From assembly GCF_016865525.2 (NCBI RefSeq), contig NZ_CP075169.1:4092337-4156336 (forward strand): a stretch of 64,000 bases of DNA. The letters run 5' to 3'. The position numbers and the translations under genes are program-made. A model generated the notes under the pieces. The model did no database searches and was not told the origin of the DNA. It was given only the letters and a program-made list of their open reading frames with translations. Shown here piece by piece: positions 43,625 to 53,995 of this stretch (the first letter of the stretch is position 1; each line of letters opens with the position of its first letter). The stretch comes from Sodalis ligni. Lineage in GTDB: Bacteria > Pseudomonadota > Gammaproteobacteria > Enterobacterales > Enterobacteriaceae.

Positions 43625-43966
43625 CTTTACGAATAAAAATTAAATTTTTTGTGCAAAAACACAAGATAATTTTAGAACATTTAAATATATTTTGTCTTTG
43701 CTGCCGGCAGTCGTTATCCTTGTTGCCGTCTCGCGGCGGGATAAACCGGCCCCGGACTGCAGGCTTTCAGTATCCTCCGCCGGCGGCGGCGAGGGAATAG
43801 GTAAAATTACGTTTCAAAAAAAATTGATTAACTTCAACTATTTTCGATTTCATGTCAAAAAAATGACCTTTGGCATGATGTTAATCATAAATCTCAATGG
43901 GCTAATGCGCTACGCTTTAAGACTGATTGATGATTTATTAACCATGCACAACACATAGGTACTTCC
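43625..43966. other. yfbV-ackA regulatory region
   Basis: 342 bp between divergent genes, AT-rich close to ackA. It contains an FNR-like site (43824-43837) and a weaker ArcA-like stretch starting GTTAAT at 43880. The first part (43690-43790) is GC-richer and shows nothing recognisable. Confidence 0.6.
43824..43837 (+). promoter_or_regulatory. Candidate FNR box upstream of ackA
   Basis: TTGATTAACTTCAA matches the TTGAT-N4-ATCAA consensus at 9 of 10 defined positions. It lies about 130 bp before ackA. Oxygen-dependent control of ackA by FNR and ArcA is known in E. coli, which supports the call. Confidence 0.5.
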
Positions 43967-45169
43967 ATGTCGAGTAAGCTAGTACTGGTTCTTAACTGTG
44001 GCAGTTCATCCCTTAAATTTGCCATTATCGATGCTGCAAGCGGTGAAGAATTCCTTTCCGGCCTCGCTGAGTGCTTCAACCTGCCGGAAGCGCGCATCAA
44101 GTGGAAGATGGACGGCGCCAAACACGAAGCTGAATTGGGCGACCGTGCCGCACACAGCGAAGCATTACGCTTTATAGTTAATACAATTCTGGCGCAAAAA
44201 CCAGAATTATCGGCACAAATCACCGCCATCGGCCATCGCGTCGTCAATGTCGGCGAAAAATATACCAGTTCCGCCGTCATCACGGACGCGGTGTTGCAGG
44301 CAATCAAGGATTCCATCCCGTTTGCGCCGCTGCATAACCCCGCCCATATCATCGGCATTAACGAAGCACAGAAGAACTTTCCGAAACTGGCGAAGAAAAA
44401 CGTGGCGGTTTTTGATACCGCGTTCCATCAAACCATGCCGGAAGAAGCCTATCTTTATGCCCTGCCGTATTCCATCTATAAGGAACACGGCATTCGCCGC
44501 TACGGCGCCCACGGTACCAGCCACTTTTATGTGACCCGTGAAGCGGCCAAATTCCTGGGCAAGCCAATGTCGACGGTTAACCTTATCACCTGCCACCTGG
44601 GCAACGGCGGTTCGATCACCGCGGTGCGCAATGGCGAAAGCGTGGATGCCTCCATGGGACTGACTCCGCTGGAAGGCCTGGTGATGGGCACCCGCAGCGG
44701 CGATATCGATCCCGCCATTATGTTCTATCTGCATAATGCCATGGGGATGTCGGTTGATCAAATCGACCATATGCTTACCAAGGAATCCGGCCTGCTGGGC
44801 CTGACCGGCGAAACCAGCGATATGCGCTGGGTCATCGATAATTACGCCGCTAAACCGGAAGCCAAGCGTGCCATGGACGTGTTCTGCCATCGGCTGGCAA
44901 AATACATCGGCTCTTATACCGCGCTGATGGACGGCCGTCTCGATGCGATTATCTTCACCGGCGGCATCGGTGAAAACGCGGCGATGGTCCGCGAGCTGAC
45001 CCTTAAGAAACTGTCGCTGCTGGGCTTTGAAATCGACCAAAAACGCAACGAGGCCGCCCGTTTCGGCAACAGCGGCATTATCACCACCGATACCAGCCGT
45101 CCGGCCATCGTGATCCCGACCAATGAAGAGTTGGTCATCGCCCAGGATGCCGCCCGTCTGACCGCGTAA
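43967..45169 (+). CDS. ackA: Acetate kinase
   Basis: 400 residues, ASKHA-fold kinase that converts acetyl phosphate and ADP to acetate and ATP. Motifs NCGSSSLKF (phosphate 1), [44 protein letters not shown] and [10 protein letters not shown] are all intact. Its translation is close to E. coli AckA. pta follows after 81 bp, so the pair forms the usual acetate overflow operon; acetyl phosphate is also a signal for response regulators. Confidence 0.97.
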   Translation: MSSKLVLVLNCGSSSLKFAIIDAASGEEFLSGLAECFNLPEARIKWKMDGAKHEAELGDRAAHSEALRFIVNTILAQKPELSAQITAIGHRVVNVGEKYTSSAVITDAVLQAIKDSIPFAPLHNPAHIIGINEAQKNFPKLAKKNVAVFDTAFHQTMPEEAYLYALPYSIYKEHGIRRYGAHGTSHFYVTREAAKFLGKPMSTVNLITCHLGNGGSITAVRNGESVDASMGLTPLEGLVMGTRSGDIDPAIMFYLHNAMGMSVDQIDHMLTKESGLLGLTGETSDMRWVIDNYAAKPEAKRAMDVFCHRLAKYIGSYTALMDGRLDAIIFTGGIGENAAMVRELTLKKLSLLGFEIDQKRNEAARFGNSGIITTDTSRPAIVIPTNEELVIAQDAARLTA

Positions 45170-45250
45170 TGATTTCACCGTTCCGCCGCAGGCCTTCCCC
45201 GGCGGAACACTTGTTTGACCAACGAGCAACCGTATAAAAGAGGTTTAGCC

Positions 45251-47398
45251 GTGTCCCGTACAATCATGTTGATTCCCACCGGCACCAGTGTCGGACTGAC
45301 AAGCATCAGCCTGGGTGTCATTCGCGCCATGGAACAAAAAGGCGTGCGACTCAGTGTCTTCAAACCGATCTCACAGCCCCGGTCCGGTGACGATGCACTT
45401 GATGCCACGACCAATATCATCCGCGCCAATTCCACCATTCCCTCCGCAGAACCGCTGCGGATGAGCCATGTGGAATCGCTGCTGGGCTCCAATCAGCAGG
45501 ATGTGCTGATGGAAGAGATCATTGCCCGCTATCATGACAATACCAAAGATGCGGAAGTGGTGCTGGTGGAAGGGCTGGTCCCGACCCGCAAGCATCAGTT
45601 CGCCAACGCGCTGAACTATGAAATCGCCAAAACCCTGAATGCGGAAATCGTTTTTGTGCTGTCATTGGGCAATGATTCTCCCGATCAGCTGAAAGAACGG
45701 ATTGAACTGGCCCGTTCCAGCTTCGGCGGCAGCAAGAATAAAAACATCATCGGCGTTATCGTCAACAAGCTGAACGCGCCGGTGGACGAACAGGGCCGGA
45801 CCCGTCCTGATTTGTCCGAAATATTCGACGACTCCAGCAAGGCCAGCGTCACCAATATCGATGTCAAGCAGCTGTTCGACAACAGTCCTTTACCGATACT
45901 GGGCGTCGTACCCTGGAGTTTTGAACTGATCGCCGTGCGCGCCATCGATATGGCCAAGCATCTGGGCGCCACCATTATCCATGAAGGCGACATCCAGACC
46001 CGCCGCGTCAAATCAGTAACGTTCTGCGCCCGCAGCCTGCCGAATATGCTGGAACATTTCCGTCCGGGTTCGCTGCTGGTGACCTCCGCCGACCGTCCCG
46101 ATGTCCTGGTGGCGGCCTGTCTGGCGGCCATGAACGGTGTGGAACTGGGCGCCATCCTGCTGACCGGGGGCTATACAATCGATCCCACCATCAACAGCCT
46201 GTGCGAACGCGCATTCCAGACCGGCTTGCCGATGTTCAAGGTCAATACCAATACTTGGCAGACGTCCCTTAATCTGCAAAGCTTTAGCCTGGAAGTCCCC
46301 GCTGACGACCATAGCCGTGTGGAAAAAGTGGCTAACTACGTGGCCGGCCATATCGACAATACGTGGATAGAATCCCTGACCGCCAGCTCCGAACGCTCAC
46401 GCCGCCTGTCACCGCCTGCTTTCCGCTATCAGCTTACCGAACTGGCCCGCGCGGCCGGCAAACGTATCGTGATGCCGGAAGGGGACGAACCCCGCACCAT
46501 TAAAGCCGCAGCCATTTGTGCCGAACGCGGTATTGCTCACTGCGTGTTGCTGGGCAACCCGGATGAAATCCATCGCGTGGCCGCCGTGCAGGGCGTGGAA
46601 CTGGGCAAGGGCATCGAAATCATCGATCCGGAAGTCGCCCGTGAGCGTTATGTGCCGCGTCTGGTTGAGCTGCGCAAGAGCAAAGGCATGACTGAAGTGG
46701 TAGCGCGCGAACAGTTGGAAGACAACGTTGTGCTGGGCACCCTGATGTTGGAACAGGGGGAAGTGGACGGGCTGGTTTCCGGCGCGGTCCATACCACCGC
46801 CAACACCATTCGTCCGCCGCTGCAGTTGATCAAGACCGCCCCGGGCAGTTCGCTGGTATCCTCGGTGTTCTTTATGCTGCTGCCGGAACAGGTTCTGGTT
46901 TACGGCGACTGCGCCATCAACCCGGATCCCACCGCGGAACAGCTGGCTGAAATCGCCATTCAGTCCGCCGACTCCGCCGCCGCTTTCGGTATCGAACCCC
47001 GCGTGGCGATGATTTCCTACTCCACCGGCACCTCCGGCGCCGGCAGCGATGTGGAAAAAGTGCGCGAAGCCACCCGTCTGGCCAAGGAAAAACGTCCTGA
47101 TCTGGTGATCGACGGTCCGCTGCAGTACGATGCGGCCATTATGGCCGATGTGGCGCTGTCCAAGGCGCCGAATTCGCCGGTAGCCGGTAAAGCCACCGTG
47201 TTCATCTTCCCGGATTTGAACACCGGCAACACTACCTACAAAGCGGTTCAGCGTTCCGCTGACCTTATCTCCATCGGGCCGATGCTGCAAGGCATGCGCA
47301 AGCCGGTGAACGATCTGTCCCGCGGCGCCCTGGTGGACGATATCGTTTATACCGTCGCCCTGACCGCCATTCAGTCAAAACAGGCTGAAAGCAAGTAA
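45251..47398 (+). CDS. pta: Phosphate acetyltransferase (long form)
   Basis: 715 residues: an N-terminal BioD-like regulatory domain ([17 protein letters not shown]), a DRTGG domain in the middle and the catalytic PTA_PTB domain ([48 protein letters not shown]). It interconverts acetyl-CoA and acetyl phosphate. The GTG at 45251, preceded by AAGAGG, gives the family N-terminus; the frame is open to 45215. A strong terminator and a tandem repeat array follow. Confidence 0.96.
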   Translation: MSRTIMLIPTGTSVGLTSISLGVIRAMEQKGVRLSVFKPISQPRSGDDALDATTNIIRANSTIPSAEPLRMSHVESLLGSNQQDVLMEEIIARYHDNTKDAEVVLVEGLVPTRKHQFANALNYEIAKTLNAEIVFVLSLGNDSPDQLKERIELARSSFGGSKNKNIIGVIVNKLNAPVDEQGRTRPDLSEIFDDSSKASVTNIDVKQLFDNSPLPILGVVPWSFELIAVRAIDMAKHLGATIIHEGDIQTRRVKSVTFCARSLPNMLEHFRPGSLLVTSADRPDVLVAACLAAMNGVELGAILLTGGYTIDPTINSLCERAFQTGLPMFKVNTNTWQTSLNLQSFSLEVPADDHSRVEKVANYVAGHIDNTWIESLTASSERSRRLSPPAFRYQLTELARAAGKRIVMPEGDEPRTIKAAAICAERGIAHCVLLGNPDEIHRVAAVQGVELGKGIEIIDPEVARERYVPRLVELRKSKGMTEVVAREQLEDNVVLGTLMLEQGEVDGLVSGAVHTTANTIRPPLQLIKTAPGSSLVSSVFFMLLPEQVLVYGDCAINPDPTAEQLAEIAIQSADSAAAFGIEPRVAMISYSTGTSGAGSDVEKVREATRLAKEKRPDLVIDGPLQYDAAIMADVALSKAPNSPVAGKATVFIFPDLNTGNTTYKAVQRSADLISIGPMLQGMRKPVNDLSRGALVDDIVYTVALTAIQSKQAESK

Positions 47399-47419
47399 AC
47401 GCAGTTGCCATGACATGAC

Positions 47420-47444
47420 GCCGGCGCAAGCCGGCTTTTTTTTT
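47420..47444 (+). terminator. Rho-independent terminator of ackA-pta
   Basis: GCCGGC - GCAA - GCCGGC followed by nine T (47436-47444), 21 bp after the pta stop. This is a textbook intrinsic terminator. Confidence 0.93.
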
Positions 47445-47463
47445 GCCGGGCGTTCCCTCAACA

Positions 47464-47815
47464 GGTTCGCTGCACGATCGGCGATCGCGGGCCTACCGCG
47501 CTGTGGGGCGCTCCGGCGGGCGGTAAAACCACGCCCGCTTCGACCCCATCAGCACGCTCTCCCTTTTACACGTTCGCTGCACGATCGGCGATCGCGGGCC
47601 TACCGCGCTGTGGGGCGCTCCGGCGGGCGGTAAAACCACGCCCGCTTCGACCCCATCAGCACGCTCTCCCTTTTACACGTTCGTTGCACGATCGGCGATC
47701 GCGGGCCTACCACGCTGTGGGGCGCTCCGGCAGGCGGTAAAACCACGCCCGCTTCGACCCCATCAGCACGCTCTCCCTTTAACACGTTCGCTGCACGATC
47801 GGCGATCGCGGGCCT
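47464..47815 (+). repeat. Tandem array of a 107-bp repeat, about 3.3 copies
   Basis: Units start at 47464, 47571, 47678 and (partial) 47785, giving an exact 107-bp period. Copies differ at only a few positions. Each unit has a GATCGGCGATCGC palindrome and a GGGCG/CGCCC hairpin around GTAAAACCA, and ends with GCTCTCCCTTTTACA. The array fills the space between the convergent genes pta and yfcD. It is not CRISPR: there are no unique spacers. Related single copies lie at 20011-20122 and 41719-41810. Confidence 0.93.
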
Positions 47816-47836
47816 TGCGTGCGGTGTCGGCGACGG

Positions 47837-48409
47837 TTATTGTTCGGCGGGCTTTTCCTGCGTCGGGGAAGGGGTGAGGGGCTTGCCGTGGCTTTGCTGG
47901 TTATTGCGGCTCATCCACAGGGAAAGGGCTTTGAGCGAGTCTGGGGTAAACTCATCGCAGCGGGCGGTGATCTCTTCCGGACGCAGCCATTTCACCGCTT
48001 CCACTTCCTCGGCCTGCAGGGCGAAAGGACCATGGGAAACGCAGCTGAACAGCGCGCCCCATACCCGGCAATGCTCGTTTTCAAAGTAGAATACGCCGTG
48101 CTCGGCAAAAGGAACGCCGGCGATGCCCAGCTCTTCCTCCGCTTCGCGGCGGGCCGATTCCAGCATATTCTCGCCGCTTTGCACCACGCCGCCGGCGGTG
48201 GCGTCAAGATAACCGGGGTAGAAATCCTTGGTCTCGGTACGGCGCTGCACCAGGATATTGCCGGCGCCGTCATGGACCACGATATAGCTGGCACGATGGC
48301 GCAGGCGTTCGGCGCGCATCTGCTGACGGCTGGCCTGGGCAATGACCTCATTCTCTTCGTTGACGATGTCAACCCATTCAATACCCGCAGCCTGACTCTG
48401 TTGCACCAT
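47837..48409 (-). CDS. yfcD: Nudix hydrolase YfcD
   Basis: 190 residues of the IPP-isomerase-like Nudix group. The Nudix box is visible as [23 protein letters not shown] (G-x5-E-x7-REUxEExGU), with flanking ATAGG and the YPGYLDAT segment. The substrate of E. coli YfcD is not established. The C-terminal tail is about ten residues longer than in E. coli and low in complexity ([15 protein letters not shown]). The tandem repeat array begins right after the stop. Confidence 0.92.
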   Translation of the reverse strand: MVQQSQAAGIEWVDIVNEENEVIAQASRQQMRAERLRHRASYIVVHDGAGNILVQRRTETKDFYPGYLDATAGGVVQSGENMLESARREAEEELGIAGVPFAEHGVFYFENEHCRVWGALFSCVSHGPFALQAEEVEAVKWLRPEEITARCDEFTPDSLKALSLWMSRNNQQSHGKPLTPSPTQEKPAEQ

Positions 48410-48496
48410 CTTTCGAATCCCTTGTTATAAGACGCGGAAGAGCCGCGCACCTTTTGTAAAAATTTGAAAAAAAATCCTACCGAGATCCGTCATAAA

Positions 48497-49048
48497 TTAG
48501 TGGTTAATCGCGACTTGCGCAATAGTTTCGCTCGTTTCCAATGAAACTACCCGCAAAGTGCCGTTTTCCAGCAGGCCGTAGCTGGGGGGAAAACCGCCCT
48601 TGGGCAAACTCACCGACCCGGGATTAAAGCAGATTATCCCTTCGGCTTCTGCGGCCTGGGGAATATGGGTATGGCCGTAGGCCAGTACATCGCCCTGGCG
48701 CATCGGCGGACGGGCGTCGGGATTATACAAATGGCCATGGGTTAAAAACAGCCGGGTCCGCTCCAGCAACACCTGCTGCCATGGAGCGGTAATGGGGAAG
48801 TTCAGCAGCATCTGGTCGACTTCGCTGTCGCAATTGCCGCGGACCGCGATAATCCGGTCAGAGTAATTATTTAACAGGGCAGCCACATCCGCCGGGCGAT
48901 ACTCTTCCGGCAGCGCGTTGCGCGGGCCGTGATAAAGCAGATCCCCCAGCAGTATCAGCCAATCGGCCCGGCTGGCGTCATAGGCAGCCAGCATTTGCCT
49001 GGCGCCGGTCAGGGAACCGTGTATATCGGCGGCGAACAGCAGTTTCAT
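48497..49048 (-). CDS. yfcE: Metallophosphoesterase YfcE
   Basis: 183 residues, calcineurin-like phosphodiesterase of the MJ0936 group. All metal-binding motifs are present: FAADIHGS, LLGDLLYHGPRN, VRGNCDS, LTHGH and YGHTHIP. E. coli YfcE hydrolyses simple phosphodiesters with manganese; the cellular substrate is unknown. It is transcribed away from the yfcG remnant. Confidence 0.95.
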   Translation of the reverse strand: MKLLFAADIHGSLTGARQMLAAYDASRADWLILLGDLLYHGPRNALPEEYRPADVAALLNNYSDRIIAVRGNCDSEVDQMLLNFPITAPWQQVLLERTRLFLTHGHLYNPDARPPMRQGDVLAYGHTHIPQAAEAEGIICFNPGSVSLPKGGFPPSYGLLENGTLRVVSLETSETIAQVAINH

Positions 49049-49218
49049 TTACCTCTCCTCACGCTTGATGACAGGACAAGACAGTTATTATGGCCTAGCT
49101 TAACAAACTTCTCGGACCGGGTAACGATTCGGTTGTGAATGCCTTTAGGATGCGTTCCAGAGATATTTGTTTTAGAGTGTCTAGCGTTGATGTCAATACA
49201 CGGCGACAAGGAGGAAAT

Positions 49219-49840
49219 ATGATTGACCTGTATTACGCCCCTACCCTAACGGCCATAAAATCACCCTTTTTAGAAGAAACCGGCCTGCCTTATCAGATTC
49301 ACCCCATCAATATCTCGGCAAATGAACAGTTTTCCCCGGCATTTCTCGCCATATCCCCAACAACAAGATTCCGGCCATTGTGGACCGTGATCCGCCGACG
49401 GCGGCGAGCCGCTGAGCCTGTTTGAATCCGGCGCCATTTTGCTTTATCTGGCGGAAAAAAGCGGCTTATTGCTGTCAAAGGATCTTCGGGAGCGGCAATC
49501 CACTCTGCAGTGGCTGTTCTGGCAAGCGGCGGGATTCGGTCCGATGCTGGGGCAAAACCACCATTTCAATCACTTCGCCCCCAAGCCGGTGCCCTATGCC
49601 ATTGAACGTTACCAGGTGGAAACCGCGCGGCTGTATGGTGTTCTCAACCGGCAGTTGCAGCAACATCCCTACCTCGCCGGCGAGCACTACAGCATAGCCG
49701 ATATCGCCACCTATCCCTGGGCGGCGTCCCATCAGCGTCAGCGCATCGATCTGGCGGACTATCCTGCGGTGCGCCGCTGGTTCGACCTTATCAAATCCCG
49801 CCCCGCGGTGGAACGGGCGTACCGGCTGGCAACCAGATAA
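49219..49840 (+). pseudogene. yfcG: GSH-dependent disulfide-bond reductase YfcG, several frameshifts
   Basis: Glutathione transferase-like protein. A strong GGAGG precedes the ATG and the first residues (MIDLYYAPT) are native. The frame then slips by one base near 49238 and back by two near 49266, so the conserved PNGHK segment is read as TLTAIK. It breaks again near 49350 (SPNNKIPAIV is out of frame) and near 49400. The C-terminal domain from LSLFESGAILLYLAEKSG onward is open to 49840 and fully family-like. At least four indels make it a pseudogene. folX, which follows in E. coli, is absent. Confidence 0.88.
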
Positions 49841-50023
49841 AACATCTCCCTCGCGTTTCGTCCCCTGCCGGAACGCGTCATTTACCTGATCGGCGGTCGC
49901 TTTTTCCCGCCGGGGGGTAGCTAAATTCTCAATTAGCGGTGACGAAGCACTCATTTCTGCCGCAATATGTCCTATGATTGAACCATAACGGTATGGCAGA
50001 ACCGGTGCGACAGGGGAGCGAAG

Positions 50024-50929
50024 ATGAAGATATTGGTTACCGGAGGAACCGGATTGATCGGGCGGCATCTGATAGTCAGACTGCTGGCGTTATCACATCG
50101 GATTACGGTGTTGACCCGCGATGCGCCCCGCGCCCATCAAAAACTGGGCTCGCATATTACCACGCTTACTTCCCTTACGTCCTGCGGCAACCTGGATGAA
50201 TTCGATGCGGTTATCAATCTGGCCGGCGAGTCCATTGCGGAAAAACGCTGGACCCCGGAACAAAAGGACCTGCTGTGCCGCAGCCGCTGGGATATTACCG
50301 AGCGGCTCAGCCAGTTGATAAACCAAAGCGATAATCCGCCCTCGGTCTTTATCTCCGGGTCCGCCGCCGGCTTTTACGGCAATCAGGATCAAATACTGGT
50401 CACCGAAGACGAGCCGCCGGCGGATGAGTTCTCCCATACCCTGTGCGAACGCTGGGAGGCCCTGGCGCTGGCGGCGCAAAGCGACAAAACCCGGGTGTGC
50501 CTGTCGCGCACCGGCGTGGTGCTGGCTCATGACGGCGGCATGCTGAGCAAACTGTTGCCGCTGTTTAAAATGGGGCTGGGGGGGCCGGTGGGCGACGGAC
50601 GCCAATTTTTATCCTGGATTCATATCGAGGATATGGTCAATGCCCTGCTGTTTTTGCTCACCACGGATAATCTGCGGGGTCCGTTTAACCTGGTATCCCC
50701 CTATCCGGTGCATAACGAACAGTTTGCCGCGACGCTTGGCGAGGTATTGCACCGGCCTGCGGTGATGCGCGCGCCGGCGAGAGCGGTGAAACTGCTGCTG
50801 GGAGAAGGCGCGACCCTGGTACTGGGGGGACAGCGCGCCGTGCCTAAACGCTTGGAGCAGGCCGGGTTTGTCTTCCGCTACAGCGAGCTGCGCGCCGCCC
50901 TCGAAGAGATCGTCGCCTCGGCGGCCTAG
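50024..50929 (+). CDS. yfcH: SDR-family epimerase-like protein YfcH
   Basis: 301 residues, extended short-chain dehydrogenase fold of the SDR39U1 group. The N-terminus has the NAD(P) motif [12 protein letters not shown]; the middle has [12 protein letters not shown] and [10 protein letters not shown] (Tyr site), and the end has the DUF1731 domain ([16 protein letters not shown]). The reaction is unknown. GGGGAGCGAAG lies before the ATG. It runs convergent with hisP, ending 16 bp apart. Confidence 0.93.
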   Translation: MKILVTGGTGLIGRHLIVRLLALSHRITVLTRDAPRAHQKLGSHITTLTSLTSCGNLDEFDAVINLAGESIAEKRWTPEQKDLLCRSRWDITERLSQLINQSDNPPSVFISGSAAGFYGNQDQILVTEDEPPADEFSHTLCERWEALALAAQSDKTRVCLSRTGVVLAHDGGMLSKLLPLFKMGLGGPVGDGRQFLSWIHIEDMVNALLFLLTTDNLRGPFNLVSPYPVHNEQFAATLGEVLHRPAVMRAPARAVKLLLGEGATLVLGGQRAVPKRLEQAGFVFRYSELRAALEEIVASAA

Positions 50930-50945
50930 CCGCGCCGCCGGGACG

Positions 50946-51731
50946 TTATTTCAGCGCGCCGGAAAGGAACTGCTGCAGGCGCGGGCTTTTCGGATTACCG
51001 AACACCTCGGCCGGCGGCCCCTCCTCTTCGATAACCCCCTGATGCAGGAAAATCACGTGACTGGAGACGTGCCGGGCAAATTCCATTTCATGAGTCACCA
51101 CCACCATGGTTTTACCCTCCTCCGCCAGTTTTTGCATGATACGCAGGACTTCCCCCACCAGTTCGGGATCGAGCGCGGACGTCGGTTCGTCAAACAGCAG
51201 TACATCGGGCTCCATCGCCAGCGCGCGGGCAATGGAAACCCGCTGCTGCTGTCCGCCGGAGAGATTGATGGGATATTTCGCCCGGGCGCGCTCGTCTATA
51301 CCCACTTTATCCAGGTAGCGGACCGCCCGGTCATGGGCTTCCCGTTTGCTCAGGCCCAGCACCTGCACCGGCGCTTCCATGACATTTTCCAGCACCGTCA
51401 TGTGGCTCCACAGGTTGAAATGCTGAAACACCATGGTCAGGCGGGTACGCAGCAGCTGCAGCTGCTTTTTATCGAAAACCTTGAGCTGGCCGTCATGGTC
51501 GCGCACCATGTGGATATCGACGTTATTGACGCTGATAGACCCTTCGCTGGGCTTTTCCAGGAAATTGATACAGCGTAAAAACGTGCTTTTACCGGATCCG
51601 GAGGATCCGATAATGCTGATGACATCCCCTGCCCGCGCTTCCAGGGAAACCCCCTTGAGGACTTCCTGATCCCCATAGCGCTTGTGCAATTCTTGAATCA
51701 ATAACTTAGTGTCTTGCATATCGTTACCCAT
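50946..51731 (-). CDS. hisP: Histidine/lysine-arginine-ornithine ABC transporter ATPase
   Basis: 261 residues. Walker [11 protein letters not shown]-loop [11 protein letters not shown], signature LSGGQQQR, Walker [15 protein letters not shown] and the VVTHE switch histidine are present, with high similarity to E. coli HisP. A HisP dimer powers HisQM for uptake of histidine and basic amino acids. The first ATG (51731) is used; ATG at 51719 would match the E. coli length. It follows hisM after 17 bp. Confidence 0.96.
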   Translation of the reverse strand: MGNDMQDTKLLIQELHKRYGDQEVLKGVSLEARAGDVISIIGSSGSGKSTFLRCINFLEKPSEGSISVNNVDIHMVRDHDGQLKVFDKKQLQLLRTRLTMVFQHFNLWSHMTVLENVMEAPVQVLGLSKREAHDRAVRYLDKVGIDERARAKYPINLSGGQQQRVSIARALAMEPDVLLFDEPTSALDPELVGEVLRIMQKLAEEGKTMVVVTHEMEFARHVSSHVIFLHQGVIEEEGPPAEVFGNPKSPRLQQFLSGALK

Positions 51732-51748
51732 AGTCAGCGCCTTAGGGA

Positions 51749-52453
51749 TTATTGCGGCTTAACGTGTCGCAGCCAGCGTTTTTCCGCCTGTTTGAACAAC
51801 CCGATCAGCACGAAAGAGATCATCAAATATATCACCGCCGCAATGCCGAACGCATAAAACGGTTGGTAAGTCGCCGCATTGATATCCCGGGCGATTTTCA
51901 GCACGTCGGGCACGGTGGCGGTAAACGCCAGCGCCGTGGAATGGAGCATCAGGATCACTTCATTGCTGTACGCCGGAATGGCCGAACGCAGGGCCGAAGG
52001 CAGAATGATGCAGCGATAGAGCTTGAACCAGGTAAAGCCATAGGCCCGGGCCGCCTCGATTTCGCCGCTGGGCACGCCGCGGATAAATCCGGCGAAAATT
52101 TCCGTGGTATAGGCGCAGGTATTGAGGGTCAAGGCCAGGACGGTACAGTTCAGGCCGCTGCGAAAAAACGTATTGAGGAACTCCGTGCCGCGGATAAAGT
52201 CCAGACTGTACATGCCGGAGTAGAACACCAGCAACTGTACATAAAGCGGCGTACCGCGAAAGATATAGGTAAACAGCCAAACCGGAAACCGGAGCCACGG
52301 CAGCGGCGATACCCGCGCGACCGCCAGAAAACCGCCAGTATCCCCCATGACCACCGAAGAAACCAGTAGCCAAAGGGTAATGGCCAGACCGGTGAAACGA
52401 TAGCCGTCGCTCCACAATAATGCATGGCCGTATTGTTGAAGAATCTCAATCAT
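51749..52453 (-). CDS. hisM: Histidine/basic amino acid ABC permease HisM
   Basis: 234 residues, five membrane helices. The EAA loop [31 protein letters not shown] contacts HisP. Its start overlaps the hisQ stop by four bases (52450-52453), consistent with equal synthesis of the two permease halves. Confidence 0.95.
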   Translation of the reverse strand: MIEILQQYGHALLWSDGYRFTGLAITLWLLVSSVVMGDTGGFLAVARVSPLPWLRFPVWLFTYIFRGTPLYVQLLVFYSGMYSLDFIRGTEFLNTFFRSGLNCTVLALTLNTCAYTTEIFAGFIRGVPSGEIEAARAYGFTWFKLYRCIILPSALRSAIPAYSNEVILMLHSTALAFTATVPDVLKIARDINAATYQPFYAFGIAAVIYLMISFVLIGLFKQAEKRWLRHVKPQ

Positions 52454-53136
52454 AGTTCGGCCTTTTTAACACCGTGGGAGTAGCGGCGCGTCAGCCACAG
52501 CAAAACCCCGTTAGACAACGTGGTAAATATCAGATACACCACGCCGGCCACAATGGCGAAATAGAACGGATGGAAAGTGCCTTTACCGGCCAGCTGGGTG
52601 GTTTTCACCACGTCTTCCAGGCCCAGCAGGGACACCAGGGCGGTGGCTTTGAGGATAACCTGCCAGTTGTTACCGATGCCGGGCAAGGCAAAACGCATCA
52701 TGGCGGGAAACATGATGCGGCGGAAAATTTGCCGGCTGGACATGCCGAAGGCCGTAGCCGCTTCGATTTGCCCTCTTGGCACCGCCATGAAGGCGCCCCG
52801 GAAGGTTTCGGTGAAATAGGCACCGTAAATGAAGCCCAGGGTAATGATGCCCGCCGACATGGGATCGATATCGATCTGATCCATGCCCACAGCCTCGGTC
52901 ACGCTGTTGAGGGCGATTTGCAGGCCGTAGAAAATCAGCAGCATCAGCACCAGATCGGGCACGCCGCGGATAAGCGTGGTATAGCCTTCAAAGATGCCCG
53001 CCAGCACACGGCTTTGGGATAGCTTTGCCCCCGCGCCGAAAAGACCGATAACCACCGAGAGCAAAACGGAGCTTATCGCCAGTTCGAGGGTGACCAGGGC
53101 ACCGTTAAAAATAAGTTGTGCGTAGCCATAAAACAT
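52450..53136 (-). CDS. hisQ: Histidine/basic amino acid ABC permease HisQ
   Basis: 228 residues, five membrane helices; the EAA loop GQIEAATAFGMSSRQIFRRIMFPAMM is clear. E. coli HisQ is also 228. A stem-loop lies between hisJ and this gene, as in Salmonella, where REP sequences occupy this spot. Confidence 0.95.
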   Translation of the reverse strand: MFYGYAQLIFNGALVTLELAISSVLLSVVIGLFGAGAKLSQSRVLAGIFEGYTTLIRGVPDLVLMLLIFYGLQIALNSVTEAVGMDQIDIDPMSAGIITLGFIYGAYFTETFRGAFMAVPRGQIEAATAFGMSSRQIFRRIMFPAMMRFALPGIGNNWQVILKATALVSLLGLEDVVKTTQLAGKGTFHPFYFAIVAGVVYLIFTTLSNGVLLWLTRRYSHGVKKAEL

Positions 53137-53172
53137 CGATCATATCCTGTCCTGGCGGAGGATAAAAACAGA

Positions 53173-53197
53173 TATGCCCGCAGCGCTGGCGGGCATA
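53173..53197 (-). promoter_or_regulatory. mRNA stem-loop between hisJ and hisQ
   Basis: Perfect 9-bp stem (TATGCCCGC / GCGGGCATA) with a 7-base loop, 15 bp after the hisJ stop. Lacking a T-run, it is better read as an mRNA-stabilising or partial attenuating structure that lets hisJ be made in excess over hisQMP. Confidence 0.65.
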
Positions 53198-53212
53198 CCG
53201 CGTATGACAGGA

Positions 53213-53995
53213 TTAACCGCCGTAAACGTCGAAATCAAAGTATTTCTTGGCAAACTTGTCGTATGTGCCGTCTTTGCGCATATCGGCAAAAGCTTTATTC
53301 AACGCGGCTTTCAGATCCGTTTCATCTTTACGCAAGCCCATACCGGTACCCACGCCAAAGAATTTATCGTCTTTCACCGACGGACCGGCAAAAACATAGC
53401 CTTTGCCCGCGGGCTGTTTCAAGAAGCCTTCGCTAGCGGCCACTTCATCCTGGAACGCCACATCGATACGGCCGGCGGCGAGATCGGCATAAATCAGATC
53501 CTGGTTCGCGTAGGCCACCACATCGATACCTTTGGGCTGCCAGTTGGCGTTGGCGTACGCTTCCTGGGTCGAACCCTGCAATACGCCCACGCGTTTACCC
53601 TTCAGGGAATCCAGCGTCGGGGTGATATTGGTGCCGGCTTTGGCAATCAGGCGCGCATCGGCGGCATACAGTTTGTCAGTAAAATCAATTTCCTGCTGGC
53701 GTTTTTCGGTAATGGACAAAGAGGAGATGATGGCATCGATTTTTTTGGCTTTCAAGGAGGGAATCAAGGCATCGAAATCACTTTCCACAAAGGTGCACTT
53801 TGTTTGGATACGCTTACAAAGTTCTTTCGCCAAATCGATATCGAACCCCACCAGCTGACCGCTGGAATCCTTGGATTCAAACGGGGCATAGGTGGGATCG
53901 GTGCCTATCTTGATGCTTTTTGGTACCGCCGCGAAAACGCTTCCGGCGCAAGCCATTGCCAATATAAGAGGAAGAACTTTAACCAGCTTATTCAT
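53213..53995 (-). CDS. hisJ: Periplasmic histidine/lysine-arginine-ornithine-binding protein
   Basis: 260 residues with a signal peptide (cleavage around VFA-A, residue 22). Mature protein starts with the SBP_bac_3 signature [13 protein letters not shown], followed by [27 protein letters not shown] and the ligand carboxylate/arginine sites. Ends and the GVGTGMGLR block match HisJ, while the central part ([38 protein letters not shown]) matches ArgT best. Only one binding protein is present, where E. coli has argT and hisJ, so it may serve both specificities. Confidence 0.93.
   Translation of the reverse strand: MNKLVKVLPLILAMACAGSVFAAVPKSIKIGTDPTYAPFESKDSSGQLVGFDIDLAKELCKRIQTKCTFVESDFDALIPSLKAKKIDAIISSLSITEKRQQEIDFTDKLYAADARLIAKAGTNITPTLDSLKGKRVGVLQGSTQEAYANANWQPKGIDVVAYANQDLIYADLAAGRIDVAFQDEVAASEGFLKQPAGKGYVFAGPSVKDDKFFGVGTGMGLRKDETDLKAALNKAFADMRKDGTYDKFAKKYFDFDVYGG

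Noticed and set aside
47415..47785. Peptides encoded within the repeat array, similar to ones at 20.0 and 41.7 kb
   Set aside because: The shared peptide similarity only reflects the DNA repeat; frames differ and have no starts or ribosome sites.
47464..47815. Possible CRISPR array
   Set aside because: Units of 107 bp are repeated directly with no unique spacers and no cas genes nearby.
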